A stretch of DNA of 64,000 nt from Eutreptiella sp. 'Long Island Sound 2002' (GCA_964036045.1 OZ038385.1:24195853-24259852), one strand, 5' to 3'. Positions 12,119 through 23,121 are shown, counted from the stretch's first letter. Numbers and translations: made by a program. Notes: generated from the sequence alone by a model not told the origin.

Positions 12119-12563
12119 ACTACAATCGGGTCCTGATGCGACCCACCCCCCAGCTATCTGTCAAAACTTGCAGGGGGGGGTTAGTTGGGGCGAGGGGGGG
12201 GGGGTCGGCGGGAGGGGGGGGGGGTATTGGCAGCTCGGCGGGGGGGTCCCAAGAGGGGGGGGGGAGGGGCGGCGCGCGACCCACTACTACCACATGCATA
12301 CCTCAAGGGTGTGTGTGTGTGTTTGGGGGCATAGCGATATAGAGGTAGGTATGCCATAATAGCCATTTCTCGTGTTTGCCAGGAAGAAAGTCTTAAAGGT
12401 CTTAAGGACCAAAGGCATAGTACCCCCTTCAACTAAGCATGGGACAAAAAATTTGGCGCCGTTGGCGCCATGGCCCCTGCCCCGCTATCTTTCAAAAATC
12501 AGGGGGGGGGGGGGGTGGCTGGGGGGGGGTCGCATACAAGGACCGGGCCCGGCCGCCCCCCCG
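12119..12563 (+). repeat. Repeat family E, copy 1 (poly-G and GGCGCC)
   Basis: Order of landmarks: gggtcctgatgcgac, ctatctgtcaaaacttg, poly-G blocks, catgcatacctcaagg, a short GT repeat, ccttaagg-like dyad, ggcgcc twice, ctatctttcaaaa, poly-G, tcgcatacaaggaccgggc. The same landmarks appear in reverse order on the other strand at 62806-63156. Confidence 0.85.
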
Positions 12564-13600
12564 AGTCTGGGCCTGCTTTTGGCCCGGGCAACCCGACGCC
12601 CGGTTGGTACTTCTGCATCCCCCTCCCAAGACGGACACGGGGCACTGAATCGCTCGAGTCCAACCAGAGGATGGGGGGGCAGCTGATGACAGGAGATTGT
12701 GGAGAGCACCCCCCCCCCCCGGCCACCTCCCGAGTCAGATTGGCAGGGTAGCAAGGGACGCTTACCAGAGGGGGCTTGTGACTCTCAGCCATTGGCTCGG
12801 GAGAGCATGGACCAGGCAGTGTTCCATGCCTCACCGTGTGAGGATCTACAGTGAGACCAGCTCAATACACGGCCCCCCTGTCATCACGCTCTGTGCAAGG
12901 CATCTACCCTCTGTGCAAGTTGGTTACTTGTGGAGCCCTCACCCCGGTAACCGCCGCTGTGAGAGTACACAGCACACTGCACTGCACACCCGTTTCACCA
13001 GTCTACGTGGCCCATGGCCCATGGCTACGCCAGTGGCGGGCCCTGGATGCCTCACGAGTCCGAATGGGCAACCGCAGTACACCGCAGTGAGACATGTGGT
13101 GGTGCTCGCCGGGCACTTTCTCCATACCCATACCCATACCCCCGCCACCTCTTTGAACGGTCCCCCCAGAACGTACAACGGTGCCCCCCACCCGCAGGGG
13201 AAACCGCCACCAAACGACAACTCCCAACCCCTCGGCCCCCTTGGGACGATGCACCAACAACCAAACCTGACCTTTCCACCACAAGTACATTGTGACCTCG
13301 GGGGTTGACATCAGGCGACTTGGGGGGGGGGGTGATCCATGTGCAGGCCCATCCACGGACCACTGGATGTCCACGGGATTTTGGAGGCAACTTCGCTGTG
13401 TGTACCCTCCCCCCCCCTTGTACAAGAAACACCTCCGCACGACGGTTCCCTCACACCCCCGAGGGAACCTTCCCCAAGTGACGGTTCCCTCGCCCCCCCC
13501 GCTTACTATGCAAAGGGACGCGCAACACGCAGCAAGACAGGCAAATAACAGGGCATATGAACCACTGAACGACCTGAAAAAGGCCTGTTGACATGCATGC
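12564..13600. other. C-rich intergenic DNA
   Basis: Long C runs near 12711, 13411 and 13494. Repeated ACGGTTCCC words occur at 13440-13490. The overlapping ORFs on both strands are low complexity and unsupported. Confidence 0.4.
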
Positions 13601-13745
13601 TTAGGTCCACTGAGACACATGCTCTGTGTGCCACTTTTTGTGGCAGGAGTATTCGACTTTGAAGAGCTGCACATGCTCAACAGGGGTCACGGGGATGGGC
13701 TCTCCAGCTGCAGGCTTGGCTGCAGGCTTGGCTGCCACCTTGCCC
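13601..13745 (-). pseudogene. EHVQ-family 3' exon copy
   Basis: The minus frame reads an Ala/Lys/Pro linker (KVAAKPAAKPAAGEPIP), then VEHVQLFKVEYSCHKKWHTE and a stop at 13601. It closely matches the plus-strand copy at 14984-15208 and more distantly 23238-23420. The family is unknown to me. The upstream part is replaced by unrelated sequence beyond 13745, so this is a truncated copy lying close to the inverted duplication at 13842. Confidence 0.5.
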
Positions 13746-13841
13746 AGCCGTGATAATTCACCCAACAACGACAGAGTGACTGTCCAGTGTTGAGTTATTT
13801 TGCTATGAAACCGCATTTGCAAACACAGATAACATTATTAC

Positions 13842-14431
13842 GGCCGTGAACGGCTTCACCGGTAGTACAATAGCGAGTAGCCAGCTTTACTATGGGACAC
13901 TTGTGTGCTGGCTGTGTACTACAGGTGCTGCAGTTCCTCTGGGGGAGGGGGCAGGCTTGCGCCGGAACATGGGTTGTGTAATACTGCAGGAGCAAAAACT
14001 CACAAGGATTATTTGGACAGCGGGGCCTTCTAACGCCTCAGGAAGCCACTTGTGATTGCAATGCCTTCATCAACGGGGTCCCAATCAGGATTTGCTTCGT
14101 GTGCGGCCTACCCTACGGGGGGAGGGGGGTGGGTGGGTGGGTATGACCTAAAATGGGCTCTCATTTTTGGCTCTCTATGCAAATTTTCATGTTCCCCAGA
14201 GGAAATTGTGTTTGAATTGTTTGGGCAGGTGGTTCATCGTGGGTGGGGGGGGTCCACCAAATCAACCCCCCCTCCTTCCCCCCCCCCCCCCCACGGTTGA
14301 GCAAAATCCTGGTCCTAATGTGACAGCTTGCAATCAGTCGGAGAGTGCTGTGCACAAGAGAAAGCCCGATGATTGCAGTGGTGCAGGCCAAGCGAGAAGC
14401 TAGGGCACCCGCTAGCGGGCGGAACACCATT
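13842..14431 (+). repeat. Inverted duplicated segment, copy 2
   Basis: Homologous in inverse orientation to 11112-11504. It is longer because a roughly 225-bp element is inserted at 14086-14310. The two arms are about 2.3 kb apart and bracket repeat E copy 1. Confidence 0.75.
14086..14310. mobile_element. Small TIR element (MITE-like) with target duplication
   Basis: The sister copy at 11112-11504 gives the empty site. The insert begins CAGGATTTGCT and ends AGCAAAATCCT, a terminal inverted repeat of about 11 bp with one base missing. It is flanked by ggtcccaat and ggtcctaat, a 9-bp direct repeat with one mismatch, and the sister locus carries gtcccaat once. A 9-bp target duplication is typical of Mutator-like elements (known). 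A MULE transposase lies in this window, but that it moved this element is inference. The insert is non-coding with G and C runs inside. Confidence 0.7.
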
Positions 14432-14983
14432 TGGCTGAAGTGGGTTGTGCCGCCTGTGCTGATGCCGCATGTCTGGTTTTGTTTGTTGGTGGCCGGCCTT
14501 TTTGCTGCATGGACTTGCACTCGGGTGCTTTGGGTTGGAATGGAAACCCAGGTGTTCCTCCCCCGATCGCCAGAACGCCCTGCATTCCCTGTGGCTAAGG
14601 CTCAACCCATGACGTCCAACGAGATGTGGGTGTGCCCCCCCCCCTTGTACAAGAAACACCCTTGTGTCGTAACCGGGGGGGGGGGGGGGGGGCATCACTT
14701 TCACTTTCCCAGATTTACACAAAAGTTTGGGATTGAGCTTCTCCCGCATGTTTGTTGGTTGGACAAGGTAGTAGCATTTGTGCATTGCCGTGTTCATTTT
14801 TCTTGCATCCAAGGCACTTCTGTTGACAGTGGTTTGCCAAGTAATGTTGAAGGAGCCAGTGCGTCAGGCACTGAGATTGTGTGGGCAAAGAGTGCACGTG
14901 GAGTATGGGGATTGCCAAATGTTTCTGCCAATCGGAAATTGTATTTCACGCGTGACATTCCGGAGCCAGAAAACCTGCCATAG
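14432..14983. other. C/G-run region before the EHVQ exon
   Basis: Holds a cccccttgtacaagaaacac motif at 14634-14660, also seen at 13411-13436, and an 18-nt G run at 14675-14692. A plus frame is open to 14983 but includes these runs, so its coding status is doubtful. Confidence 0.4.
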
Positions 14984-15208
14984 GGGTTGGAAGCCCCTGC
15001 CAAGCCTGCTCCCAAGGCTGCAAAACTTGGTCCAAAAAGGTCTGCAGCCAAAGCTGCAGCCAAATCTGCTGCCAAGGTGGCAGCCAAGCCTGCAGCCAAG
15101 CCTGCAGCTGGAGAGCCCATCCCTGTGGCCCCTGTTGAGCATGTGCAGCTCTTCAAAGTCAAGTACTCTCACCAAAGAAAGTGGTACACAGAGCCTGTGG
15201 CTGAATAG
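14984..15208 (+). CDS. Ala/Lys-rich EHVQ-family protein, 3' exon
   Basis: An open frame follows a possible acceptor (ccatag) and gives about 74 residues. A basic Ala/Pro/Lys linker (KPAPKAAKLGPKRSAAKAA) resembles histone H1 tails in composition only. It leads into PVEHVQLFKVKYSHQRKWYT, EPVAE and a stop. The terminal block recurs at 13601 (-), 15256 (+) and 23238 (-) with the pattern EHVQ..KVK[YW]S...K.Y.E. This is the best-preserved copy. I recognise no family and see no start codon, so upstream exons are missing or unrecognised. It may belong to a multicopy host family or to a transposon. Confidence 0.45.
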   Translation, partial: GLEAPAKPAPKAAKLGPKRSAAKAAAKSAAKVAAKPAAKPAAGEPIPVAPVEHVQLFKVKYSHQRKWYTEPVAE

Positions 15209-15255
15209 ACCTGAACATGCATCTCAAAGAACAGTTTTCAGGTGTATTAGTAGTT

Positions 15256-15340
15256 CAGGTTGTCCCTGTTGAGCATGTGCAGCTCTTCAAAGTCGAAAAC
15301 TCCTGCCCAGGAAAACCTGCTGCCAACTCAGCCAAGTGGT
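15256..15340 (+). pseudogene. EHVQ-family fragment
   Basis: Fifty bases after the stop of the previous exon, VPVEHVQLFKVENSC reappears and then diverges. It looks like a partial tandem duplicate of the terminal block. Confidence 0.5.
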
Positions 15341-15751
15341 CTTGCCTCTTGCAGTTGTGATCATACCAGCACTCCGTACTACCCTGCTACTTGTGAGGCA
15401 ATCAGTCGGTCTTTGCTGGCTGCTGGTGTTCAGAAAAAAGAAAAATCCCACCCCTTGAGTTACCCCTTCACGTAAAAAGGTGTCAAGGAAAACAAAACAT
15501 GCGGCAAACGGATAGCACAGCACCTGAAGGTCTGTCCAGCCTTTAGTAACACGCAGGTCTCGATGCACAACGTCCAACACAGGGCAAGGGCTAGGCATGG
15601 TCGGCATACAGATCATCACTTTTCCTGAAGAACCGCTTCATGCAAAACAACAGACCGTTTTGGAATCCATGATCCTAATGCATGACATGGCGGCCCCAGA
15701 CAGACCTTCACACCTGAAAAAATTGCAGAGATATTGTCACTTGTGTGCGGC

Positions 15752-15776
15752 GTGTGTGTGTGTGTGTGTGTGTGTG
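15752..15776. repeat. (GT)n microsatellite
   Basis: Twelve uninterrupted GT units. Confidence 0.95.
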
Positions 15777-16205
15777 ACTGTGAAATGCAGATTATCCAGG
15801 CGTACTGATTGGCAGGGGGAGCACAAATCGGCAAAGAGGACTGCGGAAGCACACAAGGATTGTGGCGAAAAAAGAGAGTAGTAGCCGAACACAACAGAAA
15901 AGAAGCGGGAAAGAGCGGGCAGCAAACGGTGTGCACACTTGCACCAACGGTCAGTGCTGAGTGCGACTGTGGTGACACCGTCTGTATGTCTTGACCTCTG
16001 GTGGGGCGTGGAGGACCATTGCACAAACCTGTGTGTAAGGCCTTGTACCATTGCTGTTCCTACGTGGAAGAATGCCGCGGCAGAGAAGTTTCTACATACG
16101 GAGCATCATGAAGAAATCGTCTCCCCAATTCTGTGCCATATCTCCAGGGGGGGGGGGGGGGCAGAAAAATGTTTAAAATCTAGAAAACAACGCAAACAGT
16201 GGGCT

Positions 16206-16232
16206 ACACACACACACACACACACACACACA
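16206..16232. repeat. (CA)n microsatellite
   Basis: About thirteen CA units. Confidence 0.95.
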
Positions 16233-16835
16233 AGCAAGGACACAACACTGTGTCAAACAATTCTTGTCGTCCAAGGCAAAAAACAGGTGCATGCAAAGGG
16301 TGGGCACCCCTCTGTAGCAATCAAACAGTCAGCTTCAAAATGGGGGACAGAAGGAATGTCATAGTCCGGAACCTCTCCACGCCCCGGTGCGCCGGTCCCT
16401 CTCTTGGTGAACGCATGTGCGCAAACTTTGCACTACCCGCAGACGCTGGCGGTACGCACACTGCTGTTTTTCGAGGTGGTGTACGAAATTGTGAACACAA
16501 TTCTGACAAATGGCAAAACTCAGGTTCAAACTAGAGCAAGGAGGCATTCGCCTTTTCAAGTCCTGGACGCTAGTGCGATTGAGGGGACCAGGGGGTTAGC
16601 GGGTGAGAGCTCATCTATATACAGCTGCATACAGATATATAAGGCCCTTACCCCCCCCGCCCCCCCCAGCGTATCGCGGCGCGACGGAAGGACCTGGGCC
16701 TCCGTCCTATGTGGGATCCTCTGAGGAGCGACCCTGCCCTGACCTCGGGCTGTGCGCTCCCCCATCCGCGCCCGCAGGTGCAGGTGCGGCTGTGGGGGGC
16801 TGGGCGCCCCCCCCTCCCGATGACTGCACTTGCCG

Positions 16836-16935
16836 AGTGAAGCCCAGGCTCCAGAGCCCCCCCCGCAATGAAGCCCAGGCTCAAGAGCCCCCCCCCACAG
16901 TGAAGCCCAGGCTCAAGAGCCCCCCCCCCCGCCAA
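16836..16935. repeat. Short minisatellite, about 35-bp unit
   Basis: Three tandem copies of tgaagcccaggctcaagagc followed by a C run. Confidence 0.85.
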
Positions 16936-16957
16936 ACTAGAGCAAGGAGGACAAAGG

Positions 16958-17250
16958 GGGTGTTTTCGCACAGTGCGGGCACAGCGCCAATTATTACGCT
17001 GTTTATCCCGGGAACACCCCTGAAAACCACCCACCTACAGAAGTGTGCATGATCCATTCAAAACAGCATCAGGGGTGCAGAATTCAGGACACTGGGACCC
17101 GTGGCAAGCATCAGACTAAAACAAAAAATCCCTGGTGTACCAGCAGGGGCTGTAGGGTGCAGAATTCAGGACCCTAGGACTCGCAGCTACCGGTGGTGAA
17201 AAACAGCCGACTTTTCGCACAGCACGCACACAGCGCACGGTGCGCCCCCA
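16958..17250 (+). repeat. Repeat family B copy
   Basis: Landmarks: gttttcgcacag, gcgccaattattacg, gggaacacccctgaaaacc, acccacctacag, gtgcatgatccattc, gcagaattcagga twice, ctaccggtggtgaaaaac, cgacttttcgcacag, cggtgcgccccc. Near-identical copies lie at 27029-27332 and 27335-27642. Confidence 0.9.
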
Positions 17251-18496
17251 ATGTCCGCTCACCAGACCCTGTTAGAGGCAATGACAGCACTTGTATTGTG
17301 GTACACGTGGCTGATGAGTTTCATCATTGCAACATGGATGGCAATACAGGGAATACATTGCGCAAGCACACATCACTCCAGAAATGGAAGCTCAGCCGAC
17401 TCCTTCTGTTGACCGCGGGTTGTGGTCCTCAGCAGAACATGTTACAGTAATTGTGGCGAGAAGGTTCAGGATGAGGAAAGCAGGGAGTAGGGAGGGTCAA
17501 AGACAGGTTAGTGGGGTCAGGGGAACGTATGAGGCTGCAGGCGCCCACTACATTTTGGGCGCTGGAGGGTGTAGTTTAAGGGTCTGCGCCGCTGTGGCAG
17601 CCCTGTACATGGCACACAGCAGGGCGACAATAAGGCATGGGCCATATCTCTTTGGTTGATGTGCAAAACTGGGGCATTGGGTGCAAGTCATGGTTAGTGG
17701 GCTGCTGTGGGGCCTATTGTGCCTATCCAAGGGACGTGAGCTGCCACACTTTCCTTGTGCGTGTTGGTCTGCCTTTTTTGCTGGCATTGTGCACACACAC
17801 TACACCTGGACAGGATGACGACTACACATGCAAAAATCCTCAAACTTTGCCCGGGTGACGGAGCTGCTGCTTTGCCTGGGAGTAGTTTAGGCAACCCATA
17901 TCATTCAAGTGCGGTCCCCCAAACGCTTCCTCACCCATCCTGTTCCAGCACAACCTGTCCCATCCACATATGCGGTGGGAGCAAGCAAATGGGGAAAGAG
18001 CACAAAGACCACCATTGCTTGCCCCGGCCCCCCGCTCGCCCTCCCAAAAATCCTCCATCTCCATGTTCCCTAGGGCCTGTGGGCTGCCAGACTCAATAAG
18101 AGTAAGGCAGGGTGACCCTTGCCCTAGCTCTTTACCCTCTTTGAGTCTGGCAGTCCATGTCATCAGCCCCCCCCGTTCCGGTGGTAAAACCCAAACATCC
18201 GGCTGAACGCTCCGACGACCCTTCCAATGCAACACTCAGCCAAGTGCGGGGGGGCTGGGGGTGGAGGGGTGCCATAAAGGGTCCACTTTCTTATGCTTGA
18301 GTTTTTGCTGGGTCGCCGGTGACTGTCCAATCCTAGACCGTATGGGCGAAAATTTGTGGCTAAATCACTCACCCGCAAATCAGTCTTGCCCCTTTGGACC
18401 CCCCCCCCCCAACAAAAACAGCACTTCATCAACATGTCTTTGGGTAAATGGTGCAACCAAATATCATAATACCAGACTACTGATACGGGCAATGCT
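17251..18496. other. No recognisable gene
   Basis: Short ORFs only. A C run lies near 18401-18410. I see no repeat that I can place elsewhere. Confidence 0.4.
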
Positions 18497-18668
18497 GTGA
18501 ATGACAGTAGGGCCATGGCATGATCGTGATGTGGATGATAGCAGGGCCATACTGTGGATGATGGTAGAGCCATGCGGTAGCTAATGGCAGGGCCATGCCG
18601 TGGATGCTGGTGGTGTCGTGCTGTGGATGCTGGCGGTGTCCTGCTGTGGATGATGGTGGGGCCATGCA
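18497..18668. repeat. About 30-bp degenerate minisatellite
   Basis: Imperfect copies of gtggatgatggtagggccatg, five to six in a row. Confidence 0.75.
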
Positions 18669-18904
18669 TTGGACACTTAGTGAACGCTTTCTTGAGATCG
18701 GGCGGGGTTAGAGCAGGACGACATCGTGTCCAAGGTACCGTGTCCCTTTCTGCAAACGTGCCCCCATAACCTCTTGAACCCATGCCCTTCTGTCAGCCAC
18801 TTGAGTATGAGGCGCGTTCAATGCCATTCAGATGGCGTTTCGAGATGGGGGGCGGTAAAACGATTAGAAGGAAAAAAACTGTAAAGCACCTGCGAGCCCC
18901 TCTT

Positions 18905-19735
18905 TTGGGTGTTTGGTGCGAGGGGGAATCCTTGCACTGCGCATGCACTGCGCGCTAACTTTTCGACCGGACTCTCCCCCAGACCGACCCCTTCCAAACA
19001 CCCTCAAAATTCGGCCACCCCAACCACCCTAGCTCAACACAGTTGCTTGCTACCTTCCCTTCCCAGCAGACGTCATGCAAAACAGAAAAGACCATGTACG
19101 GTGAAACCGTGCAATCTTTCCAAGACGCCAACAGACACTTGTCACACATGAACAACTTCTCAGGGTTAGACTTGGTGCAACAAAGCGCGCACACATCCCC
19201 ATCGGCACCCACAACATCCTCATCATCACAATCCTCCTGTGCATGTGCTGCCCATACATGTGCAGGTTTGTGTCCCCATGGACCATATATGGAGGGTAGT
19301 ACACTTGTCTTCAAATCAAAAATTGCCACAAATGCAAAAGTACACGTACATACTTGTGCAAATCAGTACCAAATCCCCTCCATATGTTCCTTCCGGTGGC
19401 CACCAGCTCGACTACGGATGCGTGGTCAGGCTAAACGGCTCAATCTCCCCGCCCGCGTGATGCGGCAGGTGCTCCCCCATAGAAAGGAGAACATGTGGCA
19501 AAAATGAGTGAAATGCGCGAAAGTGGGCGAAATTGGGTGAACTTCCAAATATGCCATATCCCCAATGCAGAAGCCTCAAAATACCTGTTATCAAACTACG
19601 ACGGTGCCCCTAGTACCACAAAATATGGCTTTCTAGTACGGCTAGATGCCCAAATAGTGGCACTGTGCACGCAGTGCGCAAAAGGCGCCCCCCCCCACCC
19701 CAGTCGCCCTCTCTTCATGTTTGGTCGCCGGAAAA
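18905..19735 (+). repeat. Repeat family A, copy 2
   Basis: Matches copy 1 (7790-8560) at its start and through its last 200 bp. Both end in a GCAC/GCGC block followed by C-rich DNA. The middle contains a PHD-finger-like minus-strand frame that I do not see in copy 1. Confidence 0.7.
18955..19329 (-). pseudogene. PHD-finger-like fragment inside repeat A
   Basis: The minus frame reads VCALCCTKSNPEKLFMCDKC, then LLASWKDC. Spacing C-x2-C-x11-C-x2-C fits the first half of a PHD zinc finger, a chromatin-binding module. The position normally held by His is Trp, and I cannot find the last Cys pair. The frame sits inside a dispersed repeat, so it is most likely a decayed or captured gene fragment. 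Confidence in the zinc-finger reading is moderate and in function is low. Confidence 0.35.
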
Positions 19736-19794
19736 CTGAGGTTGCATTGAATCAAACCCAGAGCAACAGCCGAATTCAAGAATCACCTCTGCGA

Positions 19795-22481
19795 CTACTG
19801 CTTCTTCAGCTTCTGCACATTTGTGACAGTCTTAAACTGACTTTTGTGCCTAAGGGTGATCACTGTTGGCGATGTGAACTCCAGCGGCTCCCCATCCAAC
19901 TGCACACCGTACGGCTCGATCACACAATTGATCTCAATGTGGGCGCCCTGGCCCAAGGGCTTAGGCCTCTTCACACCCCCTGTCGCTAGTCCCAAGTGCA
20001 CAACTCCCGTGAATGCCACCACCTCCAATGTACCGTCGTCGAAGCGCATGTTGCTGAAATTGGTCTCATTCTTCTTGAGCTTCCACAGCCTCATACCCGA
20101 GGCGAAGGAGTTGATGTTAGCCACCACCACCGATTTCGTGCCTTTAGGAATCGGCACCTCCTTCCCGTCAATGCGGAGGTTGACCATGTGGTTGATGACC
20201 CGGGCCGGAATGGTCGCAAGGGAGATCACGCCGTACCAGAACTTGTTCTGCAGCAGGCGCACAAAGGTGTGTTTTACGCAACTCTTGGTGAAATGGGTCA
20301 TGTGGTTTGGACAAGCTGTGGTTTGCACACATCACCGGTGCACATAAGCAGCGGGGAGTAGCATGCAATGCTTGACTGAGTCCAAAGGAAGGGCTGGTGC
20401 CGGTATAATAAATTGTAGCGGTTGCAGCTTTTCCAACCTTTCCCCGCCCCCCACCCCCTCACTGCCCTGACGGTCTGCCGGCTTCGAATTGAGCGGAGTA
20501 GGCATGCAATGATCCTCTACCAACGCTCCTCTCCTCCCGCCCCGCGCACCTCTGGGCAGGCCTTGACAGCTCCGAGGGACTGGGGTGGCTATGGCTCCCA
20601 GCACTATGTTCGTTCCAGATGGTCATATGCGTGTGTTGTCAGCCCCAGTGACTCATGGCCACAGGAAGAAGGTCCAGACCGCTGTTACATCGTGATGGGA
20701 GGCGGGTCAAGGGCAATGGCTCTAGGCGTCAGCGGCTCATGCAACCGAATCCCCACGCCACCTCCTCCTTCGCACACCTCTGTGGCTGGTACTGTCTGCT
20801 ATTCGCTTGAACCCCCGGCCACACTGATGCAACGACCGGCTTGTGACTCAGACTGGGACAATAAGTAAGCAAACTGTGCAGGAAGCTGGCAGCAAGCGAC
20901 CAGCTGAGCCCCTTTTTTTGGGGGGCTGATACCCGAGGGCCAGGTGGGTCGGTTGGGGGTCCGCATCTTGGGGGAGGGTCCTGTCTCCAGCAGGGTCCTG
21001 CATTTGGTGGGGGAAATCCTGGGGGCTCCGATTGCCCCTAAGCGGGTTATCGTGCGGGTGGGGGTTACCCCATAGACTGGGGGCTGCCCGGGGATTGGTG
21101 GAAGAATGTCAGACGGCACATCAGGATTCAGCTGGACATCGACCAAGAGCACATCCTGTGATCAGGGTCGGTTTCAATGCAGCCGTTGAAGCCATTTGGT
21201 CGACTCCCAAATGTGGGTCGGGCAAAGCTCGGGGTCAGGGCATGCACGGGCAGCGGAGATGGACCTTCATCTGCCCGTTCGCCAACTGCGGGAAGTCCTG
21301 CCGCAGCTGATGAAAATCGCAGGCAATCTCCGCGTCACAGCCCACACTAAAGTAGTTGTTCATCGTCCGGGTCAGACCGATCTTCTTGTCGTCCACGTAC
21401 GTTATGATGTCGACCTGCCATCGATCCAACATCCCGACATCCCCGCAGTTCTTGAACTTCTCGTACGCCTTGTGCACGTCGGAGACCGACGGACTGGCGT
21501 AGCGGGGGCCCCACCCCATGGCCCGCGAGAAGTCGTTTCCGGTGCCCAGGGGGATCACGGCGAGGCTGGGGCGGTCCATGGGGTGATCCCACGTCTGCCG
21601 ATCCACGTTGTCCATCACCCAAGACACAGTACCGTCCCCACCTGCGACTATAATTCGCGCCTTTCTGCAGCGGTCGGGATGCAGAAACTCCATCATCCGG
21701 CGATTATCATCGTCCCCTGAGGACAATGCCGTATTGGGACAGCACCGCAGGACGTACAGCAGCACACGCGGGACTGAAATGCGTCCATCAATCTCGTTAC
21801 CCTTGCGTCACACCCTCCTTACAATACCATTACCCCAGCGTTACCATTCCGTTGCACTACCGTGACAACTCCGTTACTGTTGCATTCAGTACTGTTACAC
21901 TTCCATTACACCACCATTACACTTGCGTCACACTTCGGCTACAGTAGCTATTCCGTTCCACTGCTGCTACGCTACCGTTACACTTGCATTGCACTACTGG
22001 CACACTTGTGTCACACTTACGTGACACTTGCATTGCACTTCCGTTACACTTGCATCACACTTCCGTTACACCACCATTACAATGCCTGAGTGCAGAATGG
22101 ATACCTGTCAGTTCCAGCACATTCTCATCCCCAAACAGGCCCTTAAAACCCTGCAGCAACGCCGGGGCTGCGCCGCGTGTGCCTGCACGGCTGTTGATGA
22201 TTGCGCACTCTGCCTCGGGTTTCAGGTGTTCCGCATGGAGGGCGGACTCATCGAAGTTGTATATCTTGTCAGTGGAGCTTGAGGGCTCGGGACCTAAAGG
22301 CATCACCACTTGGCGCTTGAAGGAGGAGAAGTGGAAGGAGGCCTTGGTCTCCAACGAATTGGGGACGCTCCCCCGCTGTAATGGGTTGACAAAACTGCCG
22401 AGGCGCGGGCGGTTGATGCTGCCGCGCCGCACGGGGAAATTGACACCCACGCGCTCGACGGCCAGCGATAATAGCAACCAA
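19795..22481 (-). CDS. Diacylglycerol kinase, catalytic and accessory domains (three exons)
   Basis: Exons by eye: 22481-22105, 21716-21265 and 20247-19795. Joins are ACAG|GTATCC to CTCAG|GGGACG and ATGAAG|GTCCAT to CTGCAG|AACAAG, and they keep frame. Exon 1 carries the start of the DAGK catalytic fold (AIINSRAGTRGAAPALLQGF). Exon 2 has the nucleotide-binding signature IIVAGGDGTVSWV and PLGTGNDFSR, then the substrate-region GCDAEIACDFH. Exon 3 is the accessory domain (WYGVISL, NINSFASGMRLW, VQLDGEPLEF) with a normal stop. The enzyme phosphorylates diacylglycerol to phosphatidic acid at membranes. No C1 domain or start codon is visible; exon 1 begins after a tttccag acceptor, so 5' exons lie upstream or are absent. 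All key glycines are present, so it looks functional. Confidence 0.85.
20248..21264 (-). other. DGK intron 2
   Basis: About 1.0 kb between donor gtccat and acceptor ctgcag. It contains C-rich stretches and no ORF I would call. Confidence 0.75.
21777..22085. repeat. Minisatellite inside DGK intron 1
   Basis: Degenerate units of about 15-30 bp built from the words ccgttacactt, gcatcacact and ccaccattac. They fill most of the 388-bp intron (21717-22104). Confidence 0.85.
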
Positions 22482-22828
22482 CTGGAAATGCAGGAGGGCA
22501 GGCTGCATAGAAGGGCCAAATCTTGTGTAAACTAAAGAGCCCCAGTCCCGATGGGCTGATGGCACCCCGCCCAAAACAATGGGATATTTGGGTCCTTTTG
22601 TGTTGATTTTCCAGAACGGGCAACTTGGGCCATCTAAGTCTATCATGGTTGTGCAGGTGTGCAGGTGGCCGTGATTTTGGCCTGGGCAGATATGGCATAC
22701 TTCTGAATTTTGCTGGAGAGCAAAAAGCATCTTGGTGTGAGCCGCATCTGTTGGGGTTTGTGTTGAGGCTGTGTTGGCTTGGCAAGAATGGAGACATACT
22801 CTGTGGCAAGGATGGATACATACTGTGG
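22482..22828. other. Upstream of DGK exon 1
   Basis: A minus frame reads VCHICPGQNHGHLHTC, which has C/H spacing of zinc-finger type but does not match a C1 domain. It might be a diverged 5' exon; I cannot decide. Confidence 0.3.
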
Positions 22829-23121
22829 GGGCGTTTTCGCACAGCGCGCGCACAGTGCGCGCACAGCGCCAATTATTACGGTGATTATCCGGGTAACAGC
22901 CCCGAAAACGACCCACCTACGGAATCATGCACAACCAATTCAAATCTCAAAAATTCAAACATCTGATGCTTGCCATGGGTCCCAGGGACCTAAATTCTGT
23001 CTCCTATAGCCCCGTCCACTGCAGCAGCCATTCAATGACATCCTTCCAATCTTCTGAACTTACCGAACTCCCGGTGGTGGAGAACGGCCAACTTTTCGCA
23101 CAGCGCACGGTACGCCCCCTG
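22829..23121 (+). repeat. Repeat family B, diverged copy
   Basis: The first and last 80-100 bp match family B (gttttcgcacag through acccacctac; ggtggtggagaacggcc through gcacggtacgccccc). The middle is unlike the other copies. Confidence 0.75.

Larger units (their letters stand above)
15341..16848. other. No recognisable gene; microsatellites and G run
   Basis: Holds a (GT)n, a (CA)n, a G run near 16147-16160 and C runs near 16651-16667. The ORFs are short and unsupported. Confidence 0.4.
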
